From assembly GCF_025370935.1 (NCBI RefSeq), contig NC_133472.1:12798476-12862475 (forward strand): a stretch of DNA of 64,000 bases, given 5' to 3'. The notes beneath the pieces are model-generated. The model did no database searches and had not been told where the DNA came from. It saw nothing but the letters and a program-made list of their open reading frames with translations. Both the position numbers and the translations under genes were made by a program. Position 1 is the stretch's first letter. Every line of letters starts with the position of its first letter. The stretch comes from Choristoneura fumiferana (Eukaryota; Arthropoda; Insecta; Lepidoptera; Tortricidae). Below are positions 1 through 12,686 of this stretch, piece after piece.

Positions 1-2056
1 AAATACTATTTCCTGTGTTGCAAAAACTTGCACAAAAAGTGGGGAATACTTGAACGGGTATAACCGTGGAGTAAACTAATCGATTTCACCACGCCAAGTT
101 AACGCTGCGGTTTTGTTTTAATTATGCGGCAGTAGTTAAATATCATAAATCAAGTTAGGTGTACAAAAACAAAAAGTTACTTATCAAGGAAAGCCAAACA
201 ACGATCAACTTTTTTCGATGAGAATCGACAACATATAAACACCTAAGTTCGTACGTTTAACTATTTTGTGAAAACATGATCTTCATATTATATACGAGTA
301 CATTAATAATGTACCTAATCCAATGATTGTGAGTTTTCCTATTATGCATAGGTATTACAGAATAACTTCAAATATAACTTTGCGTCAAAAACCAACAAAT
401 TGCAGAAAAACAAAATCAGATAGCTTGTATGTGTAAATGATATCGGTGAGTTTAGAACTTTCAACATTAACAAGGCATGTACCTAGTGATGTAAATTTAT
501 CCTAAGATGGTTGACCAGAAGCCTTGTTAAAAGGAGATTGGAGAGAGATGCACAGTATGTGTCTGTATTGTGAAGCGAGCTCTCTTGGGGCTGCGTGACC
601 ATGGCGCCTCTTCCTCCTTCCGGGCGCTGCCCACCAATACTAATAAGAACACAGCCTCTACATCTATGCTGTTTAAGAGTCAGTCTGCGTTGTATCTTAA
701 ATTGATACATAATCAAATAGTACGGAATCAGAATGCATTGATTTTCATTGTCAATTTCAATCTTAAATATCTTCGCAAGTTACAATTTTAGACTGTATTT
801 ACACAGGATATTTTCAAATTATTCAGGAATAAGTATTTGATCGGGTTATACGATTTTTTTATAATTACTGCCACTCGTGGGAATATGGTAAATAAATTAT
901 TACCCGGGCTAGGACTTACTTGACTAAAGATAAAAAGTGATAATCAAGAATGTTTCAAACATTCTGCAAATAATGCTGTTAGCACTACCAAAGCAAAGCA
1001 GTGCAGAAACATTGAATACTTACTAGTTTTTCAAAACATATATTATTTTTATTTCTCCGGCTAGGTATTGATTTCCTACCTACTCGTATAAATGCGTTCC
1101 TACTCGTATGTAGGAATTACGTTCAAATATTATTGAGATTAAACCAATGTACCAGATTCCCTGTGTCTTGAACTAAGCCTCAACTAAAATAACCATTCAT
1201 AAAAACATTGGTGTTAAAAAAAAAATCTGCTGATCTTGAAATGAACTGAAGCTGCCAATGAACGCTTTTTTATCAATGACTGTCAATTACTAGAAAATTT
1301 ATAACGAAGGTCAATATTAAAAAAAATATATATTACTAAAAATTTAATCGAAAAATTACTAAATTATGAATCTATGTGCACTTTCTGCTGATTTGTTTGA
1401 AGTCGAAGAAGATATTGGCAATTTTTCGGTTTTTTAGTTATTTTAAATGTTTTTTTATATTTTTTTCTCTCTTTTTAGTGTAAGTAATCTAGGTTATAAT
1501 AGCTTAATATCAAATGGTCGTTATGTTTTACAAAATATTTCTTTTTCCCGATGCTGAGACGATAATTGTTGAGGAGTCGTCCTGGTGCTTCACCATCCGT
1601 TCAACTTCACCATATGCATGCGACGAGGATAAATGTGCTTAATTAATCGAATTTCAACCCGTGAAATAGTTGTATTTGAGTAGTTCCGATAGCCAACAGT
1701 GGTCTTCCTCATCAGTTCTACTTCACCAAATGGTGATTTTCAAGAGCAAATGCACGTGTCCCGACAATATTTGAAGAATATACTCGATTTCCTTAGGATC
1801 CTCTCATCAGATCTACCTTGGTGACATGATAATGGGATGTTAAATTTGCATTCGAACGAAAAATACATGTCAATTCATTTTTTTCAGTATGAACCCTGTT
1901 AGAGCACAACAATTATTCTTAAATTAACTCTTATTAATAATATTCTATTAAAATAAAAATATAAGTCTCACGTTGCATATCATTAATCAAATACGGTCAG
2001 TTTCAAAATATACATAGGTACTTAATCGATTTGGCCAACCCTTCGATACGTTTGTA

Positions 2057-2200
2057 GTACAGTCAGCATCAAAAGTAGCTTGTTACTTTTGTACTTTGTC
2101 GTTTTATGTACAGTCACGTACTTAGCGCGATACAAGATTGACAAATGTGTTAATGTAACAGATTAAAAAAGTAACCAGCTACTTTTGATGCTGACCATAC
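2057..2200. repeat. Hairpin MITE, GTACAGTC ends
   Basis: Inverted ends GTACAGTCAGCATCAAAAGT and ACTTTTGATGCTGACCATAC enclose about 105 bases. No coding capacity. Confidence 0.75.
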
Positions 2201-2646
2201 TATGTTCATTGTTTGTTCCTGACTTAAAGACACTGTTTCTGTGATGTGTCAGATATTTTTTTTAGGTACTGTAGAGGTACACTGATTGAACAACAAAACA
2301 GAGTTGAGGTGACATTGATTGCACGAGAACAGTTTCGAAAATCTCATTACGTTTTACCCGGCTTTATTGTACAGATGTGTCAAATGCACTAGATAACGGC
2401 CATTGTTCTTGAAGGTCACGAACGCCGTTAACCGATAAAAAGGATTTGAGAGACAAGAAACTGAAAAACACGAAAACTTAAGCAAATTTTCAGCTCCATT
2501 TGTATGTACACGTTCCTATTTCGTAGTTATTTCATCGAAAACACTTTTATGACTTTTTAAAAATCTTACGATTTACAAATTTTGTATATTAACTTTTTCA
2601 ACTGTTTTATACGTTAGTACTCTTTTATGCAAGCTATTCTTATACA

Positions 2647-2950
2647 GTGTGTTTCCGGCAGCCAGGCTTTTTTTAAGGTTTCTGTAACATGACCATGACA
2701 TTCATTTAATTAATAAACTAAAATTCAGACTTTGTTAACTTTCTAACAAAATTATTTTGCATTGTACAGCAAAGTAAATTTGATTGATTATCACTTTACT
2801 TGTCAATTTACTTTGTTGTACGTTGCTGGCAATTATAATTTTGTTGGAAAGATAAAAAAGTCTAAATTTTAATTTATTTATTAAATTAATGTCATGGTTA
2901 TTAAGTTACTTTAACCTCCCTGAAAAAAAGCCTGGCTGCCGGTCACACAC
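2647..2950. repeat. Long foldback element
   Basis: The ends CCGGCAGCCAGGC and GCCTGGCTGCCGG open arms of about 130 bases that pair almost to the centre, including mirrored ACAAAATTAT and AAGTAAA segments. It is non-coding. Confidence 0.8.
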
Positions 2951-3652
2951 TTAAGTAGGTTCATTTCGAGGATCTCGGAAACGGCACTAATAACTTCGAT
3001 TTAATTTGATATGTTAGTTGCGAAAAATCGGTCTAACTTGTTCTTATCTCTGGGAAAACGCGTGTTTTTGAGTTTAAGGCGGAGCGAAGCTTGGTCGCCC
3101 AGGTACTAAGCTTAATACGTCATATCCGCATAAGCAACATCTCCGATTGATTCGGCGATTTGGCTCCTCAGTGCGTTTAATAAAGTGTTCTCAAACAACG
3201 TTATTTTGTTTTTGCGACTCGACTATAGATAAAAAAAAAACTGTTAACTTTCAAATCTTTTTTTTTTCATTTTAGTAGCTGTTTTTAAGTAATTATATTT
3301 TATTATGGCGTCTCATACAACTCATTCATAGCTGTTTGACAAAAACAAGTAAATAAATGTTTTGTTTGATTGTAAGTACCTATAATCGAGTAGAAACCTA
3401 CTCGTGCCTGAGATGAATAATAAAAGACAGCTCGCTGTAAGTATGCTAGCAGTTGTCCGTAAGTTCGGTGCACCTTGCACTACGCGTGACTCAATCTCGT
3501 GTTGACAGCGCAAACGATTTTGAGAATCAACTTGTTTATGTACTCAACCACTTAAGACGCCCTGCACAGATGTTTGTGTAAACTCAAAACTAATTAACTT
3601 GTGGGTAGGGTAGGGTAAAAAAAGGTAGGTGTCGAAGACTCAGGACGAGTAG

Positions 3653-3777
3653 GTACAGTCAACTACAAAGAGATCGATACAGTGAGTTACAAAAACATGT
3701 ATATACGACTTTATTGGCTAGCATTAAGGCTGTTTGAACAGTATATGTATAACAATATCTTTATAGTTGACAGTATG
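3653..3777. repeat. Hairpin MITE, GTACAGTC ends, decayed right end
   Basis: Left end GTACAGTCAACTACAAAGA, right end TCTTTATAGTTGACAGTAT. The right end has lost the exact GACTGTAC. Confidence 0.55.
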
Positions 3778-4509
3778 TATCTACATATCTAACTGAGACA
3801 GGAACGGTAGAAAACAAAACTTTAAAGTATATATTGTACCTATAGCCTGATGTGTTTCAATATTAAATGATATAGTATTTTTCTATCCTATTCAATGTAA
3901 AGTTATATTATAAATATTCCTACCATTATTATTATTACTATTATTGTTTGGATCATTCATCCCTTTACAGACCCAAATGTGACAATAGAACATTTGAAAT
4001 AACCTCATTGACAGAATTTAATACAGGTCAAAAATGTATTTTCATTCTTTAAGTTTTCATCTTGCAATTTTCATGGAAGCCTCTAGCGTAGCGGTCTGAG
4101 GAGTGATCTCAGATCAGTTCTTATCAACGAGATACGACGGAGGCGACCTTATTCAACGGATTTAACTGATAAAAGAAAATACCTCCTACGTGTGTTAAAT
4201 ATTTTTACAAACGTAGATATCTCTTATTATTTATTTGCTGGGGTATTCAACAGAATACTCAACAGAGTTAGGCGAGTTTCTCCCAAGGTTAAGATATTTA
4301 AACTAAGCCAAAGAAGCTTTATAGGTACTGTCATTGAGTTACCAACATTATATATACAAGATGTTAATTAAATAACTGAAAACCAGAAAGTAGTTTGCTC
4401 AGAATCGAGAGAAGATTCAATTACACCATGTTTTAAATCAGGTTGTTTTTGTTTTTTTTTTAAATCCCGTTTTTACTGTGCCCAGCACCATATTCAACCA
4501 TATCAGCAT

Positions 4510-4768
4510 CATATTTAATACACCTTAAAACCGTACCATAAAAATATCGAGCAACCACAGTGTTGCGTAGTCTCGTTTTGTTCTCAAAACACAGACTTTC
4601 ATTGCCCCGTAACGCATAAATAATTGCCATAATTAATTTAAGGTAATGCAATTTTTCCTAATTATAAATAAACCCGCGTAGCTCACCCAAAAACTATGAG
4701 ATATGGCATTTCGGAGACCTTACGCTACACTAGCGCCTCTAGAGGCGAATTCATACGCAATAGCCCTC
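4510..4768 (-). repeat. Truncated copy of a DNA-transposon-like repeat
   Basis: It matches the reverse complement of most of 30327-30724, including CGAGCAACCACAGTGTT and TTCGGAGACC, and ends in the terminal ATAGCCCTC. The other terminal repeat is missing. Confidence 0.75.
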
Positions 4769-5599
4769 ATTAACGAATACATTATTATGAGTGTAGAGTT
4801 AGAAATGAAGTAGAATTACTGACTTAGCAAAACGCACTAATATATTTTTAAATAATGAAGATATTCAAAAATAAATGCAATCAACTAACTTAAAATTAAA
4901 ACAAATTTTCGGGTGTCTGAGGTTTTCAAATATTTAATTAACACCTTGTACTATGTGCCCTATGAATGAGGTATAGTCACATAAACTATGAAAATGGAAA
5001 CATTACGATTATAAGTAGTTATGTAAATGCTATTTATTATAAATGACAAGTAATGATCGGATGTGTTGTGGCTTGTGCAAAGCAGATGATCACAAATAAA
5101 GAGTAATATTCTTTTAACGACGCACCGCATAGAAAAAAGGCACCAAACAACCCAAAGTTAATAAGTAGTAGGTATTAGAGCCTCGACCGGGTACGCAATT
5201 AACTTTTCTGTAACTTTATTTCGACACTGCAAAATGAACTTGGTAGAAATTAGTTTTTAAACTTGTTTCGTAATGTGAAAGAAACTAATGCTTATCGGAA
5301 TAATGTATGGTGCTTGACAGCGGTATGCGATATGATAAATGAAAAGAACTATCTACTTGCCTGCCACTCGGTCCCGATCACAGTCCACGCAATCCTTACT
5401 ACTTGAAACGTTGAAATTTTAATTCGTTTCACTAGCGGGATTACAGAAGCTCTACTTCTTGTCGGAATGTTCAAAATACCGTCGAAAATAGAGTCAATAT
5501 TGTAACATCAATCACAGCACACTCGTTGAGGTCACCGAAGGTGTCGCGTGGTTCACTTTTTTTCTTTGCAATTGCACCAAATTTCAAAGAAAATGTGTG

Positions 5600-5770
5600 C
5601 TTTGACGCGTGGCGGGAAAATGACTGCGATCGTTGCGCCCTCTTGGCACGACCTACCGCAGCCCGCGAGGTTGGGAGAGTGTGGTGGCGCGCCGATAGCC
5701 CGGGCTTATAACACGGCGCCGCGCCCCGCGCCGCCCGCCCGCCCCGGTATCACGCTCAACTTTGTTACAC
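5600..5770. other. CpG-rich island in AT-rich DNA
   Basis: A run rich in GCGCC and CGCCC motifs, peaking at 5713-5750, beside GGGCTTATAACACGG. It could be a promoter or the edge of an unannotated first exon. The short ORFs over it look like by-products of the GC content. Confidence 0.25.
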
Positions 5771-7482
5771 GCCAAAGCTCTGTGCGCTTTCGCCGAATTC
5801 AGCGTTGACTTTTTACTTTCATGATAATTTGAATTGATTCATGTAGCTTATGAGTATCAGCAAAAAGCATACTTCGGGACCCCTAGAGTTTAATAGGTCG
5901 GTAACTCTAAAATACTTATCATTTGTAACCGACAGGTTAGTAACTATTATTTTTAAATTGATAGAGCCTTTTTAACATATCTTAAAATTATTGAATAAAC
6001 TTGCAGAGATTGATGCTACTCTTCTTGTTTGCACAAGTAGACACATAGATTGCTTCAATTTACGCAGCACAACAGGAAACACTATGCAAAATATATAGAT
6101 GTACATTCCTATACCTGCTTTAATACCTTTTAGCAGACCAGTAAGTAATGAAACTGAGTCTATAAAGCACTTAGCTAGTACTAACAGATTTTTTTACCTA
6201 CAATTTTAATTGTTTTGTCGTTTTGGTACCTCCTAGATTAAAATATCACTGGCAGGTTTTAAGGCTTATTTTTTCATGAAAACAAAGAAACTTCATTAAT
6301 TAAAGGCTTACAAACTAGACTCTTGGTACGGGTAGAGTAACCGACGAAGACAGAAGCACCGGCACTAGTTAGTAGACTTCCCTAATCAGTCAATACGAGT
6401 ACTTAAGTATAAAGCTTCTATGTATTTTACTCAATGGTCTGCATTCTTTGTTTACCGTCGTATTTTTATAATTTCTGCATTTGGTACCCATGATCTGTTT
6501 TATTTTTCCAAACGTTAATTCGCATGAACTACTTACAAAGAGCAAGGGCTAAAAATATGATGACAACCATAACGCGCAGATTTGCAAAGGACTAAGTATT
6601 TGGTGGAATAAAAAAATGTAGGCGCAGACATAGCACCAGATGATTCATTTTCTTAACGATGGTACTCTTCGAGTTTCGTATTTTTGTTTTAGTCATTTTA
6701 CGTCCTTCCTTCGCAAGAAAACTCGGAGTATCTAGTCTATTACTTCAAATAATTACGTGTACACCTTCAAATGTTAAGAACAGGTTTCAGCAGGCCGATT
6801 GACACACCGAGTGACCCCGCAAAGGTTCAATTTTACACCACGGAACCCTTGTAATGAAGCAATCAGTCAACAATTATCGCATAATTGAAATAATGTAAGG
6901 AGAAAAATATCAGCCTTCTAATTGCACATCTACATGCAACTGTCAGATGTAGGACAATTCATTTATCATGCACCAGCCTTTTAACAGTCTTGTTAGCGGC
7001 TTAAGGCGCCTACCTGTACGCTTCCGCCAAAGGAAGTTCAGAAAATTAATCTTTAGAATTACTGTTATTAATGTTTATTATTTGTATGTAGAAGGTAATG
7101 TAGGAAGAAAGAAAGAAATGTAGGAAGGCTAGTTTTTGGAAGTGGATATTCTTTCAGTTGTAGAAAGCCGCACCACACCTGATAAACTAACTTACTTCGT
7201 TGTATCCAGGAAAACGTGTTTGGTTCCCGCGAGACGCAAATGAAGTTTGGGAATAACGGCTAGTTTAAAATAAACTAAAATAAGTATTAAGCGTACTTAT
7301 TACCAAATACATCTGTAAACTTAACTCGAAGTTATAATGACACGAAGTGAATAAAATATACTACAGAAACGGTTTTGAATTATTATTATTGCATATGACT
7401 TTTTTTATCTTTCATAACATAACGAACTTTCCAATGCAATTCTTAGAAAGTTCTACTTAATTTTAAACTTGATATTTTATCG

Positions 7483-7745
7483 CAGCCTATTACGTCCAAA
7501 TACAGGGCACGGGCCTTCTCTGAGATTGAGAGGGCTTGGGCCGTATTTGCCACGCGGGTCCAGTGCGGGTTGAGAACTCCACACACGCCATTGAAGGAAA
7601 AGGAAACTCATGATATTTTCCTTCAGCAAAGTTTATGATAAATTCGAATGTTATTTCGCACATTATATCCGAAAAACTCACAGGTGCCAACCTGGGCTCG
7701 AACCTACGACTCCCTGCTGAAGCTGTCCCACGCTACAGTTATCAC
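7483..7745 (+). repeat. Interspersed repeat (GAGGGCTTGGGCC family), copy 1
   Basis: It contains GAGGGCTTGGGCCGTATTTG, CCAGTGCGGGTTGAGAACT and a tRNA-B-box-like GGGCTCGAACCTACGAC near its end. It shares its first half with 19622-19830. Confidence 0.7.
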
Positions 7746-8590
7746 GACTTTTTGTTTATTTGTCTGTTTTGCTATTTGAAACTTGATATTTATGGTTTCT
7801 TAAATATGTTTTCTGGAACAAAGGCAATACTTATTTAAAGGAGGAAACTTGTACAACAAACAGTAGTGTATTGTATTCACAATTTTCCTCCACGCAGAAG
7901 CATCAGTTTCCCGAGAAGCGAAATCATAAATAAAATCTTCATATTTTCCATTCCATCGGTCAGTATCAATTACATAATTGATGTAAACGGAATCTACTTA
8001 TTGCTTCCGGTTGCTTATAGTTTCTTGTAGTTTCAGACATCATGGAATGTTTAGGGCTGTTGCAGTAAAACACGTACTGAACACGTGTTTAGGCTAGCTT
8101 TTTGCTTATGTTTATTATTCACTCAAGTACTGGGCTGCTTTTCATACCAACTGAAACATTCACTGTGTCACTTGAAAAACCCTGTCTATTTTTGTGACTT
8201 ATTTAATTTTTGTACAGTTATCACCATCAATATCAGGACACAACAATGCATGACAGACATACTCAGAGTACCCGAAGAGATACGATCTCTTCAGGGGCAT
8301 TTTTCAAAAGCAAATTAAACAGCTGGCTTCTTGACGAATGTTTTTATAGCGTGAAATATTTTCTCGAGACATGTAAATTAGATAATTTGTATATTTTTAA
8401 TACTTTAATTTTTTTAACATGTTAATTTTTATTTTATGTAAATAATTCTCAATTTTAATCTAAATATTTGCACGCCTGTATGCGGGCTGAATGAATACAT
8501 GACTGAGTACTGGACAAACAATAATATTAACATCCATTTGAATACTGTATTCGTATCAAATAAATTCAAGTTCAAATTCAAATTCATGCA

Positions 8591-8684
8591 TAAATATCTA
8601 ATACGACTCTATTTCTAGAGCCGGCAGGACGTGTCAGATATTTTTCTACACTCCGCTGCGGCAGATATTAATGCACGTGAATGT
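8591..8684. repeat. Fragment of the CTATTTCTAG repeat family
   Basis: It contains ACGACTCTATTTCTAGAGCC, TCAGATATTTTT and GGCAGATATTAATGCA, shared with 22227-22346, 52624-52866 and 54645-54771. The left end is missing. Confidence 0.6.
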
Positions 8685-9290
8685 ACACAGTTTAGCAAGT
8701 ATTTAAATTGTTGAGTTTTGCAATAAATAAAAATGAATCTGTAAGGAACTGAAAAGGTTTTATCGCTATATAATACTCAGGATGTTACGAGTACTTGGCT
8801 TATTTGTAATTGTACATATTTCTTAAGTAACAAATACTTGTTAATGCATATTCAGAAGGTTAACGCCCTTACTAGCTCCTATTCATAAAAGTAACAAAAC
8901 TGTTATAAGAAAAAATACTTTTTGTGTGACTAGAAAAGTCAAATGTCAGTGATGAATAAACCAAAATGAATGTTAAGTTAACAGATGGTTAACAAGTGTT
9001 AATGCATGAGGGGCGTGCCATACAGAGTCTGGTATCCGCGCAAAATATTTAGTTTAGTTTGATCCGAAAATTGTATTTAGTGTTTATCATATAATTAATA
9101 AATAAATGTAGGTAGACCGAAAAGTGACTTTCGGGCATATTATAATCGATGCACGTACTGATTGACTGCGATGTTTTCCAACAATCCATTAAGTAACCCG
9201 ACCACAAATGCTTCAAAGCCTTACATGATTCAAACTTCATTTGAAACAATTGCCAGAGCTAGCTGGGTGTTTCATGACACTACAATGACC

Positions 9291-9521
9291 TTAGCCGATG
9301 ACGGGGCCATTGTCTGCGGTGACTAAAGCAGGGGTGGGTTCCCCGAACGCTGCGCGGCACGGGGGTCGTAGTGGTGAGCTCACCACCACCAGCTCAAGGT
9401 CAAGGGTGATGGTGTGCATCGCTGCTCCCACCACCGTTTGCCGGAAATGCTTAATGGCAGGCTGTTTAAAACGTACACGTTGAATTTGACTTTTAGAAAA
9501 GAGTAAAATAAGTTTTTGCAC
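9291..9521 (-). other. GC-rich block with a possible coding exon
   Basis: About 9296-9460 is far richer in GC than its surroundings. On the minus strand, after the acceptor-like GTTTTAAACAG (ending 9463), it reads PAIKHFRQTVVGAAMHTITL and LDLELVVVSSPLRPPCRAAF to a TAA near 9291. The plus strand is also open over 61 codons. No family is recognised and no partner exon was found, so coding status is open. Confidence 0.2.
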
Positions 9522-9798
9522 TTAAATTTTTGGAGTTTGCCAATGTTTGCCGATGGGTATAAATGAATTACGAAAGGAAAGCTTTTGTCATATATTTTTC
9601 TCCAATCAATTCAATCAATCAATTCAATCAATTTCGTTTTTTTTACTCCAATCTGGCAATAAGTTCTTGATTATTACACCTTAGCTCTTGGCATCGCGTT
9701 AGTTTTACATTGTTTTTGAATTTATTGACATTGCGAGAGTGAGACTGGAAATAAAATACACTCAGTTATGCACCATATTTTATGGCAGTTAGAATTTG

Positions 9799-10065
9799 TA
9801 GGGTTCGTAGTCAACTAGGAACCCTTATAGTTTCGCCATGTCTGTCAGTCTGTCTGTCTGTTTGTCTGTACCGTTAGTACTAAAAAGCTGTAATTTGGAA
9901 TGAATATACATACATATCAGTCTCGCCGGAAAAGTAAAATAAAGATTTTTTTTATGGTGCCTACATCCCATTTTCGATTCAGTGATCTGTTTGTTGCGAA
10001 ATATTATTCAACTTTAAAGTGCAAATTTTCATTAAAATCATGCCTCCCCCCCCCCTCTAAAAGAG
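9799..10065 (+). repeat. Interspersed lepidopteran-type repeat (TTTCGCCATGTCTGTC family)
   Basis: It contains AACCCTTATAGTTTCGCCAT, a TCTG run and CCGTTAGTACTAAAAAGCTG. It shares these with 51511-51952 and 57500-57700. Confidence 0.6.
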
Positions 10066-10277
10066 TATATAGGTTTTTTTTTCTAAGTTTGTTTTGTATC
10101 ATCAAAATCGTCTCTACCTTACCTACGTAAGTTTTTGCGCATGTTTATGAATAGACTACAGATTTCTTCATTATAGAAAAACGTAAAATTAAAAATACGT
10201 AAACAATTCCCTGAAACAACCAGGAGCATAAATTTGTTAAGGAAATAAAACTCGCTAGCGTTAATATCACGCCATAT

Positions 10278-10451
10278 GTACCATCAGGCAAATAAGTGGT
10301 TTATCAATTTTTAAACAAGTTCCTATGAAACGAATATGTCGCTAAAGTCGAACTTTCAAGTTGACAGACACGTCTTTTGGCATTATTGTTTTGTGACATG
10401 CAAACGATTATCATTTTTAGGGTGGTAGACCACATATTTGGCTGATGGTAC
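10278..10451 (-). repeat. Hairpin MITE with ACCATCAGCCAAATA ends
   Basis: Ends GTACCATCAGGCAAATAAG and TATTTGGCTGATGGTAC. The interior is shared with 26744-26906 in the opposite orientation. Confidence 0.8.
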
Positions 10452-11186
10452 CTAATATTTGCATTGTAATAATCCCATGTCAATATGTGTTACGATTCCT
10501 AAAACTTGCTTTTATTTGTTCAGTGAATAGTTAGTGTTGCTGGGTAAACAACGATCGACCCCCGACCTGTGACCCCCAACGCCAATGGGTGAAGGTCGGT
10601 GATTCAATTCACCCCCTTACCATGCCTAGCATACATGGCGCGGTTGGCCGTTGTGCAATCATTAGGTACTTATTATAAGGGTCTATCGACCATCTCGACG
10701 ATTAAAATTGACCGTTTACCAGGTCTAAAGCTGAACGTGTCCATGAACACATCCAAATTTTTATATTAAGACCTGCACTCTATAAAGTTTAATATCTTAC
10801 TGAACATAATTAAATACAAATATCGATGGACAACTGCAAACGAACAGAAAACGATGTAAGTACACTATTTTTTCAAAAGTAGCTGAACATATTTAATTAT
10901 TACGTACTTATATCTAAGCTTCAGTTTGAATTTTGACAATCACCGAGAAGAGTGCCAACTTAGAGAAATGAAGATGTGAAGTACATAATCTGAGATTGCC
11001 AACCTGTCACGTCATTTCGTCTCTTTCATTGTTGGTATGAGTTCGTTGTCGTAGTTTTTTTTCACACCAGCCATTGCAAGTACATATATGGCAAACCTCT
11101 TTGGTTTGAATGGGCAATAGGTATTAAAGTTCACAGTAAAAAAAATCTATCCAAATCATCCATATATTTTATGACCTACAATTTCC

Positions 11187-11455
11187 GTTGACTTTTGTAA
11201 TTATAATTATACTGCCCAGCTAATTTTGAAAATATACCTTCTGTTTAGCTACTTTTAAAATTATAATGTCATGTCACTTTTGGAATTTTAAACTGTTCAG
11301 TTACTTTGGAAATTTTACTGCTTAGCTACTATTGTAATTCTGTGATGTAAATATAATTTTGTTTGCACCTGTGTTCAGCAACTAAAGTGCAATGAATGTG
11401 TCTAGTAACTTTTTAAATCTTATTTCGTTCAGTACTTTCGTTGCTGACTGTACAT
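11187..11455. repeat. Degenerate short tandem repeat ending in GACTGTAC
   Basis: About seven copies of a 25-30 base unit resembling TTAGCTACTTTTGAAATTAT, spaced irregularly. The block ends CGTTGCTGACTGTAC, the same terminus as the GTACAGTC MITEs, so it may be the body of such an element. Confidence 0.5.
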
Positions 11456-11690
11456 AGGTACATTAGATACAAAGCCCTCGAAATTTTGTTATTTCGGTTA
11501 AAAACATCTCAAGTTGAAAATAAGTACTGAATGCATTTAGACTTTGATATCTTTAAGTAATTGAGCGTAATTTTTCTCTTGTACACCGTGTTTTTCTTGA
11601 TTTCCGTCAACTTCGACAGACGGCTCAGTTCATAGATAGAAACTATCTAATGATTAATTTTTTTGCAAAGCTTTTTTTCATTCGTAATGT

Positions 11691-11811
11691 AACTTAACGC
11701 ATTCACTGCCAGCACCGTCGCACATTATGTCATAATTATCATACATTTTGAACGCACATTTGCGTCGTTGGCACCTGTGGAAGTCAGGTGGCAGTGAATG
11801 CGTTAACTTAA
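11691..11811. repeat. Hairpin MITE with TTAACGCATTCACTGCCA ends
   Basis: CTTAACGCATTCACTGCC and GGCAGTGAATGCGTTAA pair over the ends; the centre is about 75 bases. Non-coding. Confidence 0.75.
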
Positions 11812-12063
11812 GGGCGACTCCGCACTGCGAATTTACACCGCGCGACATTTATTTGCGCGAATTATATTCCGTGCTTTACATACAATTTCTTTGCGAATTG
11901 TTTACCGCCAGTGCGGATACTCGTATAAGATTCAATGTGTTACAGAACAGCGCAGACGGGGCCTAAAAGTCATTTTTAAAGGTCATATTGCAAACTTTGA
12001 AAACTTTACAAGTACACTGGCCCAAGCCTTAAGGCCGCCATTAAGGGGAATAATAATAATATA

Positions 12064-12201
12064 GTATTTTATGCAACAGTTGTATAACAGGATTCAAAAA
12101 AGGTGAGTGGCGTGAGTTACGATGTGAGCTTTAGCGAACATCGTAAGAAAAAGACGCCACGAGCTTTTTTTGACTTACTTATACAACGTTGCATACAATA
12201 C
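12064..12201. repeat. Nested hairpin repeat
   Basis: The outer arms TATGCAACAGTTGTATAA and TTATACAACGTTGCATA enclose inner arms around GGCGTGAGTTACGATGT and ACATCGTAAG. The centre GAGCTTTAGCGA recurs near 27044-27060 within another palindrome. Confidence 0.65.
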
Positions 12202-12553
12202 TTTTTCTTCGACTTGGGTACTTATTAATTAAAATACAAAATTAGAGAAAAAGTAAACTTGAAAGGTTTTCAGACTTTAGTAAAAAGTATCGCAACCGCA
12301 AAGATAAGGTAAACAACAATAAACAAGTGAGAAATATGAAAACGTCAAAATATGTCTAAGTTAAATTTTGTTTTTGATTAACGTTTATTTGCCTGTGTCG
12401 ATGTTAAAAATACGCATTACTTAAATGGTGGCAGGCTATGGATTAGTAGGTTCGGAAAGTTTTTTTCTGTATAAAAACCATATAAAATATGTAACTGGCA
12501 CCTTAGCGTGTCCGAACGTACGAATTAGGAAAAAAAAAGTAAGTGATTGCAGC

Positions 12554-12686
12554 AGGGCTACTTACTACGAAACTCCAGACTCGAAGTTCGCGTCGTGCAG
12601 TCCGTCTGACACTTATACTATTTAATATGAGAGCGAGAGGGACGGTACGATACGAACTTCAATTTTTGAACTTCATAGTAGGCCCT
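12554..12686. repeat. Hairpin MITE (GAGAGCGAGAGGGAC family), copy 1
   Basis: The arms contain CGAAGTTCGCGTCGTGC and ACGATACGAACTTC; the centre has GAGAGCGAGAGGGAC. It is the most diverged of four copies. Confidence 0.7.

Larger units (their letters stand above)
1..4509. other. AT-rich non-genic DNA
   Basis: Apart from the hairpin elements listed at 2057, 2647 and 3653, I see no coding exon, RNA gene or recognisable repeat. Short ORFs near 483-791 overlap on opposite strands and look fortuitous. Confidence 0.6.
4769..9290. other. Non-genic DNA with repeat fragments
   Basis: It holds the CpG-rich island (5600-5770), a GAGGGCTTGGGCC repeat (7483-7745) and a CTATTTCTAG repeat fragment (8591-8684). 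The rest shows nothing I can name. Confidence 0.55.
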
